Of a DNA stretch of 64,000 nucleotides, positions 23,186-33,745 are shown one piece after another; position 1 is the first letter of the stretch; every line of letters begins with the position of its first letter. The translations under genes and the position numbers were made by a program. Under the pieces are notes generated by a model. The model did not search any database and was not told where the DNA came from. It saw nothing but the letters and a program-made list of their open reading frames with translations. The DNA comes from Eremophila alpestris peregrina (Eukaryota; Chordata; Aves; Passeriformes; Alaudidae): positions 3,514,589 through 3,578,588 of the forward strand of contig WMCF01000032.1 in assembly GCA_009792885.1 (NCBI GenBank), written 5' to 3'.

Positions 23186-24562
23186 GAAGCAAAGCTCTGC
23201 TGAGTGATGGTGGGAGCAGCTGCTGGGCGTGAGGAGGAACAGGAGAGGTGGGAGCAGTTTGTGAGAGCAGCAGCGTGTCAGACCTGGCTCCTGCCAGCCT
23301 TTAACAGCCCTGACACGGGGAAACAGCTGCAGAGACAAACCTCACAAATTGTCTGGTGAGGTTGGCTGGTTTTTAGCTGTGCTGCCTCCTCACTCAGTGA
23401 GGGGGAACCTCCTCCAGCTTCCACACGGGGAAAAAGCTTGGAAATCTTGCTGGGGAAACATCAGCATTTTGAATTGAGGGTGAGAAATGCCAAAGAGGCA
23501 GCGTTTCCCAGCTGCTCTGTGCGTTCTGATGGCTCTGTGAATGTGTGGTCATGTCCTGAAGATCCGTATCCAGGGGGTTTCCTTCTGTTCCTTGAGTGAA
23601 AAAAAAAAATCGAGGGAATTTGTGAATTCATGCCTGACTTCCCTGCAAGGTTTTATTCACTGCCTCAGGAGCCAGGGGTTTTATGGCTCAGCTTTTGGGG
23701 ACACAAAATCCTCTGAGCCTTCTCTTCCCACAGCAATTCCTTCCCTGCAGATGTGGTTTGAATCAGGAATGGTGCCACAAAAACTGGGGGCAGCTCTGGG
23801 CTCTGCCCAGACCTCCCAGGCTCACGTGAGGTGGAGGGTGGGGGATGTCCCTGGGAGTGAGCTCAGCCAGGAGCTGGGATTCTGATGGGAACTGGAATTC
23901 CAGGATGGAATTTCAGCTCTAGGAGCGAGCCAGCACTGGAAGTTTGGGGTGTTTAATCTAAATAAAAAGTGTAAATTACGTGGCAGAGCTCGCTTTGCTC
24001 TGCACACAGCCTGGGTGGTGTTAATTAAACCCTCAGCTGCTTTTTTTAGTGGAGGGAAGGCTGAGAAAACGAGCCTTAAATCAAGTCTACATTTAATTAA
24101 AGCCTCTCTTCCATTCAGATGCTCTCCCACTATGATAGTGGTGGTGCAGTTGGAGTGCTGAGCCAGGAGGAATCACCAGGAAATTGGGTTTGCAGAAACA
24201 AAATGAAGTTTAAAATGTGGGAGTTTTCTGGGTTAAATTACAAAACCAGCAGCTTTAGGTAAAACTCCAGATCTCTGCAGGGAAAGGAGGATTTTTTGGG
24301 GGGGTTATAATTCCTCCTTGGAATTTCTTTGCCTCAGAGCCAGTGTTTATTTGAATTGTTTCAGGGTTTTAATTGTACCAGATTCCTGAAGGAACCTCAG
24401 GCCACACATTCCTCCTCTCCCAAACCAATCGGGAATGGAGCTCTGGGTGGATCCCAAGAGGTTCTGTGGAGTGATGGATACCTGGCACTATGGGAAAACT
24501 GCTATTTAATGAGGTTTTGGGTGACTTTTGTCCTCACACTGTGTTCCTCTGTCTCCCTGCAG

Positions 24563-24655
24563 GTGATAACCCTGGAAGGATGGGTGGACATCATGTATTA
24601 CGTGATGGATGCACACTCTTTTTACAATTTTATATATTTTATATTGCTCATCATA
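24563..24655 (+). CDS. CACNA1H: CACNA1H exon: domain I pore loop and start of S6
   Basis: This 31-codon exon (window residues 191-221) encodes VITLEGWVDIMYYVMDAHSF and then the first part of S6 (YNFIYFILLII). Glutamate 195 in TLEGW is the domain I member of the EEDD selectivity ring that makes T-type channels calcium-selective. The exon is phase 0 at both ends. The acceptor is CCCTGCAG ending at 24562 and the donor is GTAAGT at 24656-24661. The sequence is identical to mammalian Cav3.2 as I recall it. Confidence 0.97.
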
Positions 24656-24890
24656 GTAAGTATGGCTTGGCAGATGCTCCCTTTCCTTGTCCTTGGGGGG
24701 TGAAGTCATTCCCTGTTTTTTTCCGTAGGGAAGAACCAGGAAGGATTCAGGGCTTTCCCTCCTTCTTGCCCTCCCACTCTTGGTCTTTTCACCTGGATGT
24801 GCCTGTGCACCTTTCCTCCTTAATGTGCCAGAGGGAGCCTCATTTCTTTGAAGAGCCCTCAAACCTTTGCATTTCACCTGGAACCCTTTA

Positions 24891-24941
<51 letters not shown>

Positions 24942-24942
24942 T
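24891..24942 (+). repeat. (AAT)n microsatellite, about 17 units
   Basis: It is an uninterrupted run of AAT triplets of about 52 bp. Its length and purity suggest that it is polymorphic in the population. Confidence 0.97.
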
Positions 24943-24999
24943 CTCATAGCAGCAGTGCACCTCTCTGAGCTCTCACATTCCTAAAAACGAAATATCAAG

Positions 25000-25178
25000 G
25001 CTGGAAGGGTCCTTTAAGAGTGTTTGGGCACTGGAATCCTCTGCCCAGGGAGGGGACGGAGTCACCATTCCTGGATGAGTTTAACAAAGAAAGGTGCTGT
25101 AGTTAATGCTGGGTCACAGGCTGGGCTCAGTGACCCCAGAGGTCCTGTCCAGCCTGGTTCACTCTGTGGTTCTGTGAG
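25000..25178 (+). mobile_element. CR1 LINE 3' fragment
   Basis: It contains GGGCACTGGAATCCTCTGCC, AGTCACCATTCCTGGATGAG and the tail CCAGCCTGGTTCACTCTGTG. This is the same CR1 subfamily as the copy at 54850-55059. It is sense to the gene. Confidence 0.75.
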
Positions 25179-25453
25179 TGTCCAAAGCAGTGCTGGGGGC
25201 TGTGTGTGTTTGCTGCTCCTCTGTTACACCAAATGTCACAGCTTGGAGGGGAGGAGAGTGGAGAAGGCTGCTGCTCAAATAACTGCTGATGGCTCAGAGC
25301 AGATGTGGCAGCTCAGGCACACTCTGGCAGCACATCTGGCCAGCAGACCCGGGGATGTGGCACGTTTGGAAATGCCGGGATTGCCGAGAGCCGCGCGGAG
25401 CTTCCCTCTCTCCATGCAACCCCTGCTGAGTCCCACCCCTGCTTCCTCCCCAG

Positions 25454-26213
25454 GTTGGCTCCTTCTTCATGATCAACCTGTGCCTGGTGGTGATCGCCAC
25501 GCAGTTCTCGGAGACCAAGCAGCGGGAGAACCAGCTGATGCAGGAGCAGCGCGCGCGTTACCTGTCCAACGACAGCACCATCGCCAGCTTCTCGGAGCCG
25601 GGCAGCTGCTACGAGGAGCTGCTCAAGTACATCTGCCACATCTTCAGGAAGGTGAAGAGGAGGACGATCCGCCTCTACAACAACTGGCAGAGCAAGCGCC
25701 GCAAGAAGGTCAACCCCAACAGCAACGGGGGGCAGAGCCAGCGGGCCAGGAGGAGGATCACCTCCATCCACCACCTGATCCACCACCACCACCACCACCA
25801 CCACCACCACTACCACATCAGCAACGGGAGCCCGCGGGGGGGCCCTCGGGCCGAGCCCGAGATGTGCCAGCTGGAGCTGCAGGTGCTGAAGCCCGGCCAG
25901 CAGCTGATGCTGCCCCCGCCCGCCTCGCCCGGGCCGCAGGGCCCCGACACCGTGCACAGCATCTACCACGCCGACTGCCACGTGGAGGGGCCTCCCGCGG
26001 GCTGCAGGGCCCCCGCCGGCCCCGTGGGCAGCAGAGCGGCCGGGCTGGGGGGCCAGGGCAGCATGAACTACCCCACCATCCTGCCCTCCCCCAAGGGCGG
26101 CTCCCTGCCCAAAGGGAAGAGGAACGGGAATTCTCCGGTGGCCGTGGTGAACAGCCCGGGGAGCCTGGGCCTGGATTCCTATGGGAAGCTGCAGCAGCTG
26201 GTGGGAGAGCATG
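25454..26213 (+). CDS. CACNA1H: CACNA1H exon: end of domain I S6, gating brake and polyhistidine I-II loop
   Basis: This exon encodes window residues 222-474 plus the first base of codon 475. VGSFFMINLCLVVIATQF completes S6 (about 222-240), and SETKQRENQLMQEQRAR follows. The segment from GSCYEELLKY (residue 271) through FRKVKRRTIRLY is the helix-loop-helix gating brake that holds Cav3 channels closed at rest. Ten consecutive histidines lie at residues 331-340. VHSIYHADCH and MNYPTILPSP are landmarks shared with mammalian Cav3.2. The acceptor is CCTCCCCAG ending at 25453 and the donor is GTAAGG at 26214. The distal loop is GC-rich and diverges most from mammals. A second open frame across this exon (+ strand, 25024-26217) is a shadow. 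Confidence 0.96.
25781..25810 (+). repeat. CACNA1H: (CAC)10 coding repeat, polyhistidine
   Basis: Ten identical CAC codons encode ten histidines in the I-II loop, preceded by HHLI and followed by YH. The histidine run is ancient in Cav3.1 and Cav3.2, but the pure CAC codon use makes this copy prone to slippage. Confidence 0.95.
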
Positions 26214-26224
26214 GTAAGGGCAAC

Positions 26225-26460
26225 CAAGCTGGGTTTGGGGGGTTTTTTGTTTAGGGTAAGTGGGTAAATGGCTCAAGAGTCAAGGTTTGGGGTTGGTGTT
26301 TTTTTGTGTTTAGGGTAAGTGGGTGAATGGCTCAAGAGTCAAGGTTTGGGGTTGGGTTTTTTTTGTTTAGGGTAAGTGGGTAAATGGCTCAAAAGCCAAG
26401 GTTTGGGGTTGGGTTTTTTTTGTTTAGGGTAAGTGGGTGAATGGCTCAAGAGTCGAGGTT
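26225..26460 (+). repeat. 57-59 bp tandem array, 4 units, each with GGGTAAGT
   Basis: Units run AGGGTAAGTGGGTAAATGGC, then TCAAGAGTCAAGGTTTGGGG and a TTGGGTTTTTTTTGTTT run. GGGTAAGT starts at 26254, 26313, 26370 and 26427, so the spacing is 59, 57 and 57 bp. The array begins directly after the exon donor at 26214. Confidence 0.95.
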
Positions 26461-29400
26461 TTAATGGCAGCTCTGTGGGTGCTGAGGGTTGGGGCCGTTG
26501 TGAGTGTGCTGGAGCCAGAGGTGGGACAGGTAAATCCTTGGATTTGGCATCGTGGATGGTCCAGGACGCTGCTGGAGGCCTCTTTGCTGCGGTTACAAAA
26601 TCAGGATTTGGGCTCTCGTGTGCTGTGTGATATCCTGGAGGCACTCCCACTCTTCCCAGCCAAAGCCAGAACGCTGGGATTTACACCTCCAGTGAATGCT
26701 GGAGCTGCCAGCTCCAGCAGAGAACCCCCAGGGGCTGGGAGATGGTGCCTTGAAAAGGATGAGCAGGTGGAATCTGCAGGAGAGGCGTAAGATAAAGCAA
26801 ACTCAGACATTTAAAACAGTCTGGCACTGAAAGAACTCCAACCAGACACTTCCAGTTCTGCTCTGATGGGCCCTGGAGCCTCTGAATTTCTTTTTGGCAA
26901 GGAGGAGCAGCAGGTTCAGTGCTCAGAGGACGTGTGGAGGGCAGGACAGGAGCAGAGCTGTGCAGCTCAGGCTTTTCCTGTGTGCAGAAGGAACGTGGGG
27001 CTGAGTTTTCCTGCAGATTTGGGGCTCCATTCTATCTGGGGAGCATTTTGGGGAGCTGTTTCAGTGCCTGTGTCCCATCCTCTCCGTACAGCCCAGCACA
27101 GCCAGTGAGGTTTTATCTCCCCTCACATATAAATCACCCACTGCAGCAGTGATTACACGCAACACTTGGATTTCTATTTTATAAAATGTTTTTCCAGTCC
27201 TCGTGGCTGGAGCTAAAAGCTGCAAAATACTCTTAAGCCCTCCAACAGTGAAAAGTCACAAAGATCCAGCTTCTATTTTTTAATCTCTTTAAGCCAAACT
27301 CGTCATTTGGTTTTTTCAATGCCTGTGTTTTCCAAAACTGTTTATTTGTGTCTGCATGGACACAAATATTTACCCTGGTGATGGATGCGCTGAAAAAAAA
27401 TTACCAAGCCTGGCTTGGTGGGGGAGAAACAGGGAAAAAGGTTGCTTGACAGAGAGTTTGGGTGGCTTGCCTTTGTTAATTTTTGTTGTTTTTAAGGACC
27501 ACACAAAAGGGTAAAAGTGGATTGTTTATAGAAACCGCCTCGGGCAGACGCTTCCGAAGGCTCGGGAGCTTGGCACGAGGGGCAAGGTTACTGCCAACAG
27601 TTCTGTTGTTCTGCAAGGACTTCAGATAAATCACTGCTTCATCCCGAGCTGTGCAAATTAATGGAGGTTTTTAGGAGAATGCGTTTTTACCTTGAGATAA
27701 AAACCCAGGCTCTGCAGAAGGCTGGGATTGGGAAAGAAAGGAGCAGAAGAGCTGTTGAAGTCAGAGTCTGGATCCTCCTGCTTGCTGCTGGGGTCCTTTT
27801 TAGGAGAAGAAAGGCCCAAATCTCAGTCCCAACTGTGACATCCCCGAGCCAATTCAGTGATTTAGGAGATTTTCCCGTAGCCTGGGGTGGTTCTTTGAAA
27901 GCTGGGATTAGATTGAGTTGTCATTAATAATGCAATTACACTGTCCTCTTCCCACAGAGGGATTTCAGCCCAGAGCATGCCAAAACGCTTTAAACAAATC
28001 TCCTGGAATTGTTTTGTCTCTTCCAGAAGTGTGCTCACAGCTGGGAAGGGCTGGAAGGTGGGGGAGAGGCTGCTCATCCCTCCCCTGAGGGAAACGGGCT
28101 GGGGAGGGATTTGGAGACCCTGAGAGTGCCCAGCTCTTCCCTTCCAAGGATCTGGCTCTTTCCAGGTCCTTCTTCCCACTCCTGCAGGGCTCAGTCAGGG
28201 TCAGTCCTGCACCAGAACTGCTGGGTGTGACTTCCAGGGGTGCTGGATGTGACTTCCAGGCTTTGGGATGATCTTCAAGTGCCAGGGTGGAGCTCTGCCC
28301 AGTTCCCATTTCTCCATCCCTAAAAACTCAGCAAAGGAGCCATCAGGAAGAATCCCGAGCTCTCCCAACCCTCCCTCAGCCTTTTTTTGGGGGGAAACAA
28401 AGAGCCTTTAATTCTCTGTCTCCTCTCCCAAGTCCACGAGCAGAGCAAGGAGAGCTCAGAAGTGATAATTGCGAGCTTTAAGGAACATTAACAGCCCGGG
28501 CTCTGCTGTCTGCTGGGAAGGATGCAGCGGTGGGAGAGAGCTTGCTCCTGCCTCTTTTGTTGTGGGTTTGAAGAGCTCCGAGTACAGCCTGTTCCCCGTG
28601 TTCCCGTGCCCTGCAATGCTGGAGGTTATTTTAGCAGCCAGCCAAGGAGACTCTGGTATTTTGAAGACATCTGCGGCGCCAGGGCTTTTTCATATCACTT
28701 TTAACACTTTGATAGCACCGAGAGCCATCTGGCAGAGCCCCCTCCCTCCCTGTGCTGCTGCCGGGGCTGGGCTGAGCTTTTCTCCCCCGGGCTCGGTCCT
28801 GAGCAGGGAGGGGCAGAACATCCATGATCCTCGATCCCGATCCTCCCCGTGGATTTGACACAATGCCCGGGAGCCACCTCCTCCAGGGCCCCTCTGGAGG
28901 CCACTGATACCCGTGTGACATCCAGGCAAGGAAAATGTGTTTGGACTCTTGTCACATCCCAGTTTTCCAGCGAAGGGATGAGTTGGTTCGGGGCTGTGGC
29001 TCTGGGTGAGCTCCAGGGTTCAGAGCCAGCAGCAGCCACTGATTTGAGCCTGGGCTCCCCAAAACTGAGCCCAGTGGTCGCCATCCCACCCCCAGACTGG
29101 GACCACGTGGATGTGGCACTTAGCGATAATATGGTTTAATGGTGCTGGGCTAATGGACTTGGGGAGCTTAGAGGGCTTTTCCATGGTTCTGTGAGCAGGG
29201 AGAATTGTCCCTCTGCATCCCTGAATCTCAAGGAATTGATGCTTAAACTGAATTTTGTGGGAAGGATCCCATGCTCCCAGTAGTGTGCTCATGCTGGAGG
29301 TTTGTCCTGCCATTAATATCTTGCTCCTAAAAATAAGGAGACTGAGAATAAGGCTCCTAAGTATGAGGAAACCTAAGGATTGGATTCCTAAACATGAGGA

Positions 29401-30084
29401 AATAAAATCTGGGTGCCGTTCCACCCAAACCATCCCAGTTACTCTCATCCCTGTCCTTCCATTCCCTGGCTCCAGGACAGCCAGCATTTCTCCTCATACC
29501 ACAGAACACGTGTTTGATTTTAGAACCCCCTGCACGCCCAGCCCTGTGCCTCAGGCAGCGAATCCACCTGAGCTTTATGAAAGGCTGAAGGAGACTGAGG
29601 GGACTCTGGGACTCTCTGAGCTGTGATCTGTGCTCTGCAGCCACCTTTGGTCCCTTCTCCCTCTCCCTCCTCATTAGGAACTAAATGGCAGCCCTGGCTA
29701 AATTGGGTGGAACAGCTGGATAGAGCCCAGAGCAGAGATCGTTAGTGCTGGGAGCCTGCTCAGGGATAATCAGGAATTATGGAAAGGGAGGGATGGGCTG
29801 GTCACTCTTCCCTCAGCCCAGGGCACCAACTGAGGGCCACACTCCACGGAGAGCCCATAGAGGGGGTCAGGGTGGGAAAAGCAACCAAGAGGGGAAAATG
29901 AGGCAAAAAAGGCTTTTTTTTTAGGGTCAGGAGAAGAATTGCTATGAGGAGCAGTTGTGAGGGGCTATGGGGGACCTTGTGGCTCTGCACAACTCCCTGC
30001 CAGGAAGCGACAGCCGGGGGGTCAGGTTCTGCTCCCAGGGGAAGGGCAGAGGACACAGGGGAATGACCTCACATTGGCACATGG

Positions 30085-30868
30085 CAGCTCATGGTGGCTC
30101 TCAGTGCACAGTGTCTCCCAGTGCGTGGTGGCTCTTGGTGTATGGTGGCTTTTGGTGCACGATGGCTCTCAGTGGTGTCCTGCAGTGGCTCACGGCCACC
30201 TCATGGTGGCTCTCGGTGTCTGGTGGCTCTCAGTGGTGGCTCTCAGTGGTGGCTCTCAGGGTCTTGGAGTGGCTCTCAGTGGTGGCTCTCAGTGGCTCAC
30301 AGCACAGTGGCTCTCAGAGCATGGTGGCTCTTGCTGGTATCTCTCCATGACTCTTGGTGCATGGTGGCTCTTGGTGCATGGTGGCTTTTAGTGCTGGCTC
30401 TCACATGGTGGCTCACAGTACATGGTGGCTCTCAGTGGTGTCTCTGGGTGTCTCTTGGTGTCTCTCATTGGCTCTCAACGGTGTCTCTCAGTGTCTTGGA
30501 GTGGCTCTCAGTGCATGGTGGCTCTCAGTGCATGGTGGCTCTCAGTGGTGTCTCAGTGTCTCAGAGTGGCTCTCAGTGCTGTCTCTCAGTGTGTGGTGGC
30601 TGTCAGGGGTGTCTCGTGGTGGCTCTCAGCAGTGGCTCTCAGTGCATGGTGTCTCTTAGCGTCTCTTGTACGTGGTGGGTGTCTCTGTACCTGTCTCTCA
30701 GTGTCTCTGGGTGTCTCTCAGTGGTCCCTGGCTGTCTCTCAGTGTCTCTGGCTATCTCCCAGTGTCTCTCAGTGTCCCTCGGTGTCTCTGGCTGTCTCTC
30801 AGTGTCTCTCAGTGTCTCTCAGTGTCCCTCAGTGTCCCCGTGTGTCCCCGAGTGTGTGACGGTGCCTG
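30085..30868 (+). repeat. degenerate 10-15 bp tandem array (GGCTCTCAGTG, then TGTCTCTCAG)
   Basis: The left half is dominated by GTGGCTCTCAGTG and CATGGTGGCTCT units and the right half by a tighter 10-bp TGTCTCTCAG unit. The last units lie about 40-50 bp before the acceptor of the exon at 30878. The array is pyrimidine-rich with regular CAG ends and has no stop codon in the frame of that exon. Confidence 0.93.
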
Positions 30869-30877
30869 TCCCCGCAG

Positions 30878-31287
30878 GTCTCCGCCGCACTCCCAGCCGG
30901 CAGTCGGGGCTGAGCGGTGCCGGTGCCGAGCCGGTGCCGGGGCTGAGCTGTGAGCTCCAGGAGTGCCCCTTCTGCGCCAGCCTCCTGCAGGACCCCGAGC
31001 TGGCCCTCAGCGACTCCGACAGCAACGGCGACTCCGACGGCAACAACGGCGTCTACGAGTTCACGCAGGACCTGCGCCACGGCGACCAGCGGGACCAGCT
31101 GCAGCAGCACAGGGGCAGGAGGAGGAGGAGGAAGAAGAAGGCCAAGGAGAGGAACAAGGTGGCCAAGCTGTGGAAGGCGTTCGGCACCAAGCTCAAGAGG
31201 ATCGTGGAGAGCAAATACTTCAACCGCGGCATCATGATCGCCATCCTCATCAACACCCTCAGCATGGGCATCGAGTACCATGAGCAG
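30878..31287 (+). CDS. CACNA1H: CACNA1H exon: distal I-II loop and domain II S1
   Basis: This exon encodes window residues 475-611. The loop begins LRRTPSRQSGLSGAG. CELQECPFCASLLQDPE matches the conserved cysteine patch of Cav3 I-II loops, and GVYEFTQDLRHGDQRD is the conserved end of the loop. A basic run (HRGRRRRRKKKAKERNK, about residues 551-567) follows, then RIVESKYFNRGIMIAILINT and LSMGIEYHEQ of domain II S1. The first two bases complete a glycine codon. The acceptor is CCCCGCAG ending at 30877 and the donor is GTGGGT at 31288. The open frame continues upstream of the acceptor into the tandem array (see findings). I chose the start by the CAG, the phase and the match to the known loop. 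Confidence 0.94.
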
Positions 31288-33526
31288 GTGGGTGGCCTCA
31301 GGGGGCTCCTCGGGGTCTGGGGGCTCTGAAGTGATGTCAGGAGGAAGGAGGATTTTCACTGCTGGAAAGAGGAGTGAATCTCTGAAGGTGATCCCGTGAG
31401 GAGCAGGAGGAGCCTGTTTGGGGTGTGGGACAGCTGGAGGTGCTGCTGGGCTGTGCAGAGCTGAAATGTGTGTGTTGGATGTGTCTGCTCGGAGCCTGGC
31501 TGCTCCTTGGCCAGCAATTACTGATATAAAGAGGAGTTTTTGTGGTGGAAATTTGGTCTGATGTGCTGGAGATAACCCAGGCAGAAATTTCTTCTTTGAT
31601 CTGGATCTTCAAATAAGACTTAAACTATCAGGCAATACTAAAAGCAACAAAGAAAAAGAAATTAGGATGTCCCTGAAGGCTCCAAACCCTTTAATTTGCT
31701 CTCACAGGGTGTAAGTAGGACTTTTTTGAAGTCTTTGGAGGGAGGGAAGAGGAATTGGTGCTGTTCTTCCCAGTGTTGGGATGGCAGGGAGCAGTGCTGG
31801 AGCTGAGGACACCTTGGGACTGGAGGGAGCTGAGACATGGGAGCACCTCCACTTGGTCACCCTGGCAAAGTCCTGCTCTCCTGGGCTTTTCTTTCTTGGA
31901 AAACTTGGGGATTTTCCACTGTTGTCTCGAAGCGTGCTCGGGAATTTCTGGTGTCATATCTGTGTCAGGTTCAGGAAAGGCATCCAGGATCTGTTTTTGT
32001 GGGATCAAAGGCATCCAGTGCTCCCCCAGAACCTTCCCTGCAGGGTCATGACCAGGTCAGGGTTATTTTTGAAGCTTCTCCTCCTCTCCTCCATGGTCTG
32101 TCCGTTTGGGAATGAGGAGCAAAGGCAGCATAATCCACCCAAAGGCAGCACAAAAGGCTCTGCAGCTCCTTCCCCATCATTTCCCTGGATTAAGCACTGC
32201 TCAGGACCATGACAAACAACCCTCTGGAGTGCTGCTACTTCATTTGCTCTCCACCCCTGTGCTTTAACCCCCCTGTTTTAGGCTGAGACTTATTTTCTTC
32301 CCAAAAAAAAACCCCAGGACTCAGCTAAAACAACCTCAGGCGTGCAACGACAAATCAGAATTACAGCAAAGTGTCCAAATGCAGCAGGGATTGAGCTGTC
32401 CCTGTCAGCTCCCTGACGAATCCTGCTTCCTTGTTCCACAAGAAGTTCTAAAATTGGGAAAAACACCTTGTCAGTGGCTTCTGAATAGGCCATTCATCCC
32501 TCATTTCTGCATGGATACTCCTTTGTCAGGCGGATACAGCTTTGTCAGCCCTTGGATTTTGCCGTGATGGGAGCTGGGGGAAAACCTGAGGCAGGCAGCA
32601 GGGAGAAAATCCAGGGATCACACGGAGTGTGTCCCCAATCAGTGCTGTAAAGGCGAATTGGGATAATTACAGCCTTGCTGCTAACAAAGGAGAGCTGTAG
32701 CTGGCTGGCTTTTATTGCATTCTACCTTGTAAAAGCTTGGCTTTAGGGCATCTCAAAGCCAATGGCAATAAAGATTCCGAAGCTTTTTGGCTGCTGAGCG
32801 TCAGATTCCTGCCAGCTCTGCTCACAGGCACTGCCCAATAAAAAAAAGGGAGGAATTTGGAAGTGAAACCTGGAAAAGTTCTTCCACGTGCCTGGGGCAC
32901 GGGGATAATGAGGCGTGGAGTGTCAGAGGCCGGCTTGGTGACACCTCTCCTCCCAGAGGTGTCCCAGGGGCTGAGGCACATCCAAATCCAATTAAAAAAC
33001 GGCTCTGGGCTCTCCCAGACTTGGCACAAGGATTTGGGGGTGGTTTGGGAGCCCCCCTCGTGTGAGAATTGGCTGCAGGGCTCGGGGTGGGGCTGGTTCC
33101 TGTGGAGAGCAGGAGGAGGAGTCTGGGCAAAGTGAGCCGGAGGCAGAGCCTGGGGTTGGAATGGAGGGGAGGGACAGTGGCTCCATTTGGGATCATGATC
33201 CTGACTGGGAAAACAGTGGGGTCACAGTTCTCTGGATGCTGCCCAGCATCTGCTCCCAGAGTGTTCCAGGTGGGAAGTTCTGGGCCTCTCCAGCGATGGG
33301 TGTTGCCATTGTTGTCTTCTCCATCCTCCCAAAGCCAGAGGCCCTTCCCCAGGTTAAAAGGATTTAGGAGTTGCTCTGTGGCTCTGCCCTGTTTTCCTCG
33401 CTCCCACCAAGCTGTCCCATTTTAGGACCAGCTCTTTTAGGGAATGCAGGGAAGCCTGTGCTCTGTGCCTGCTGGTGGCAGCATGGGAAGGGCTCTGCTG
33501 GGCCCTGAATCCCTGCAAAACACAAC

Positions 33527-33745
33527 CACAGAATCCTGGAATGGTTTGGAATTTTAAAGTCCATCCAGTTCTGTCACTTTGCCAAGGGCAGGGACCCCTC
33601 CCACTATCCCAGGTTGCTCCAAGCCCCATCCCAACCTGGCCTTGGACACTTCCAGGGATGGGACAGCCACAACTTTCCCAGGAAACCTGTCCCAACACTT
33701 CCCACCATTTATTCAGAGTGAAACAGCTTCAGCAGCTTCTCTGCT
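33527..33745 (-). mobile_element. CR1 LINE 3' fragment
   Basis: It starts CACAGAATCCTGGAATGGTT and runs through CAAGCCCCATCCCAACCTGG and ACACTTCCAGGGATGGGACA to a decayed CCACCATTTATTCAGAGTG. It is antisense to the gene. Confidence 0.85.

Larger units (their letters stand above)
13137..24562 (+). other. CACNA1H: intron (11.4 kb) between turret and domain I pore exons
   Basis: The donor is GTAGGA and the acceptor is GTCTCCCTGCAG ending at 24562. It contains a 96-bp tandem duplication (13348-13541), the second 105-bp repeat copy (14388-14495), a CR1 split by an LTR (15354-16131), a CR1 at 18051-18240, a second CR1-LTR nest (21150-21722) and a CR1 at 22923-23185. Stretches 16560-16860, 20170-20350 and 24000-24130 are repeat-free and rich in TAATTA-like words. 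No other gene is seen. Confidence 0.85.
24656..25453 (+). other. CACNA1H: intron (0.8 kb) inside domain I S6
   Basis: The donor is GTAAGT and the acceptor is CCTGCTTCCTCCCCAG ending at 25453. It holds an AAT microsatellite (24891-24942) and a sense CR1 remnant (25000-25178). The rest is unremarkable. Confidence 0.88.
26214..30877 (+). other. CACNA1H: intron (4.7 kb) inside the I-II loop
   Basis: The donor is GTAAGG and the acceptor is GGTGCCTGTCCCCGCAG ending at 30877. A 57-59 bp tandem array follows the donor (26225-26460) and a long CTCTCAG-type array precedes the acceptor (30085-30868). In between, 26870-27150 and 27150-27660 include AT-rich non-repetitive sequence. From 27660 to 30080 I see only chance reading frames and no recognisable element. 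Confidence 0.85.

Noticed and set aside
24656..25453. A second exon in the intron inside S6
   Set aside because: The stretch between the AAT run and the next exon is CR1-derived and has no acceptor-donor pair with an open frame matching the channel.
25313..26227. Minus-strand frame of 304 codons and a + strand frame of 397 codons over the polyhistidine exon
   Set aside because: Both are off-frame readings of the GC-rich CACNA1H exon. The homopolymer valine and proline runs are the CAC repeat read in other frames.
30085..30868. A protein-coding gene made of the MVALS/VSLSV repeats
   Set aside because: The peptide is the direct translation of a 10-15 bp DNA tandem array. It has no start context and no family, and is treated only as a possible splice extension.
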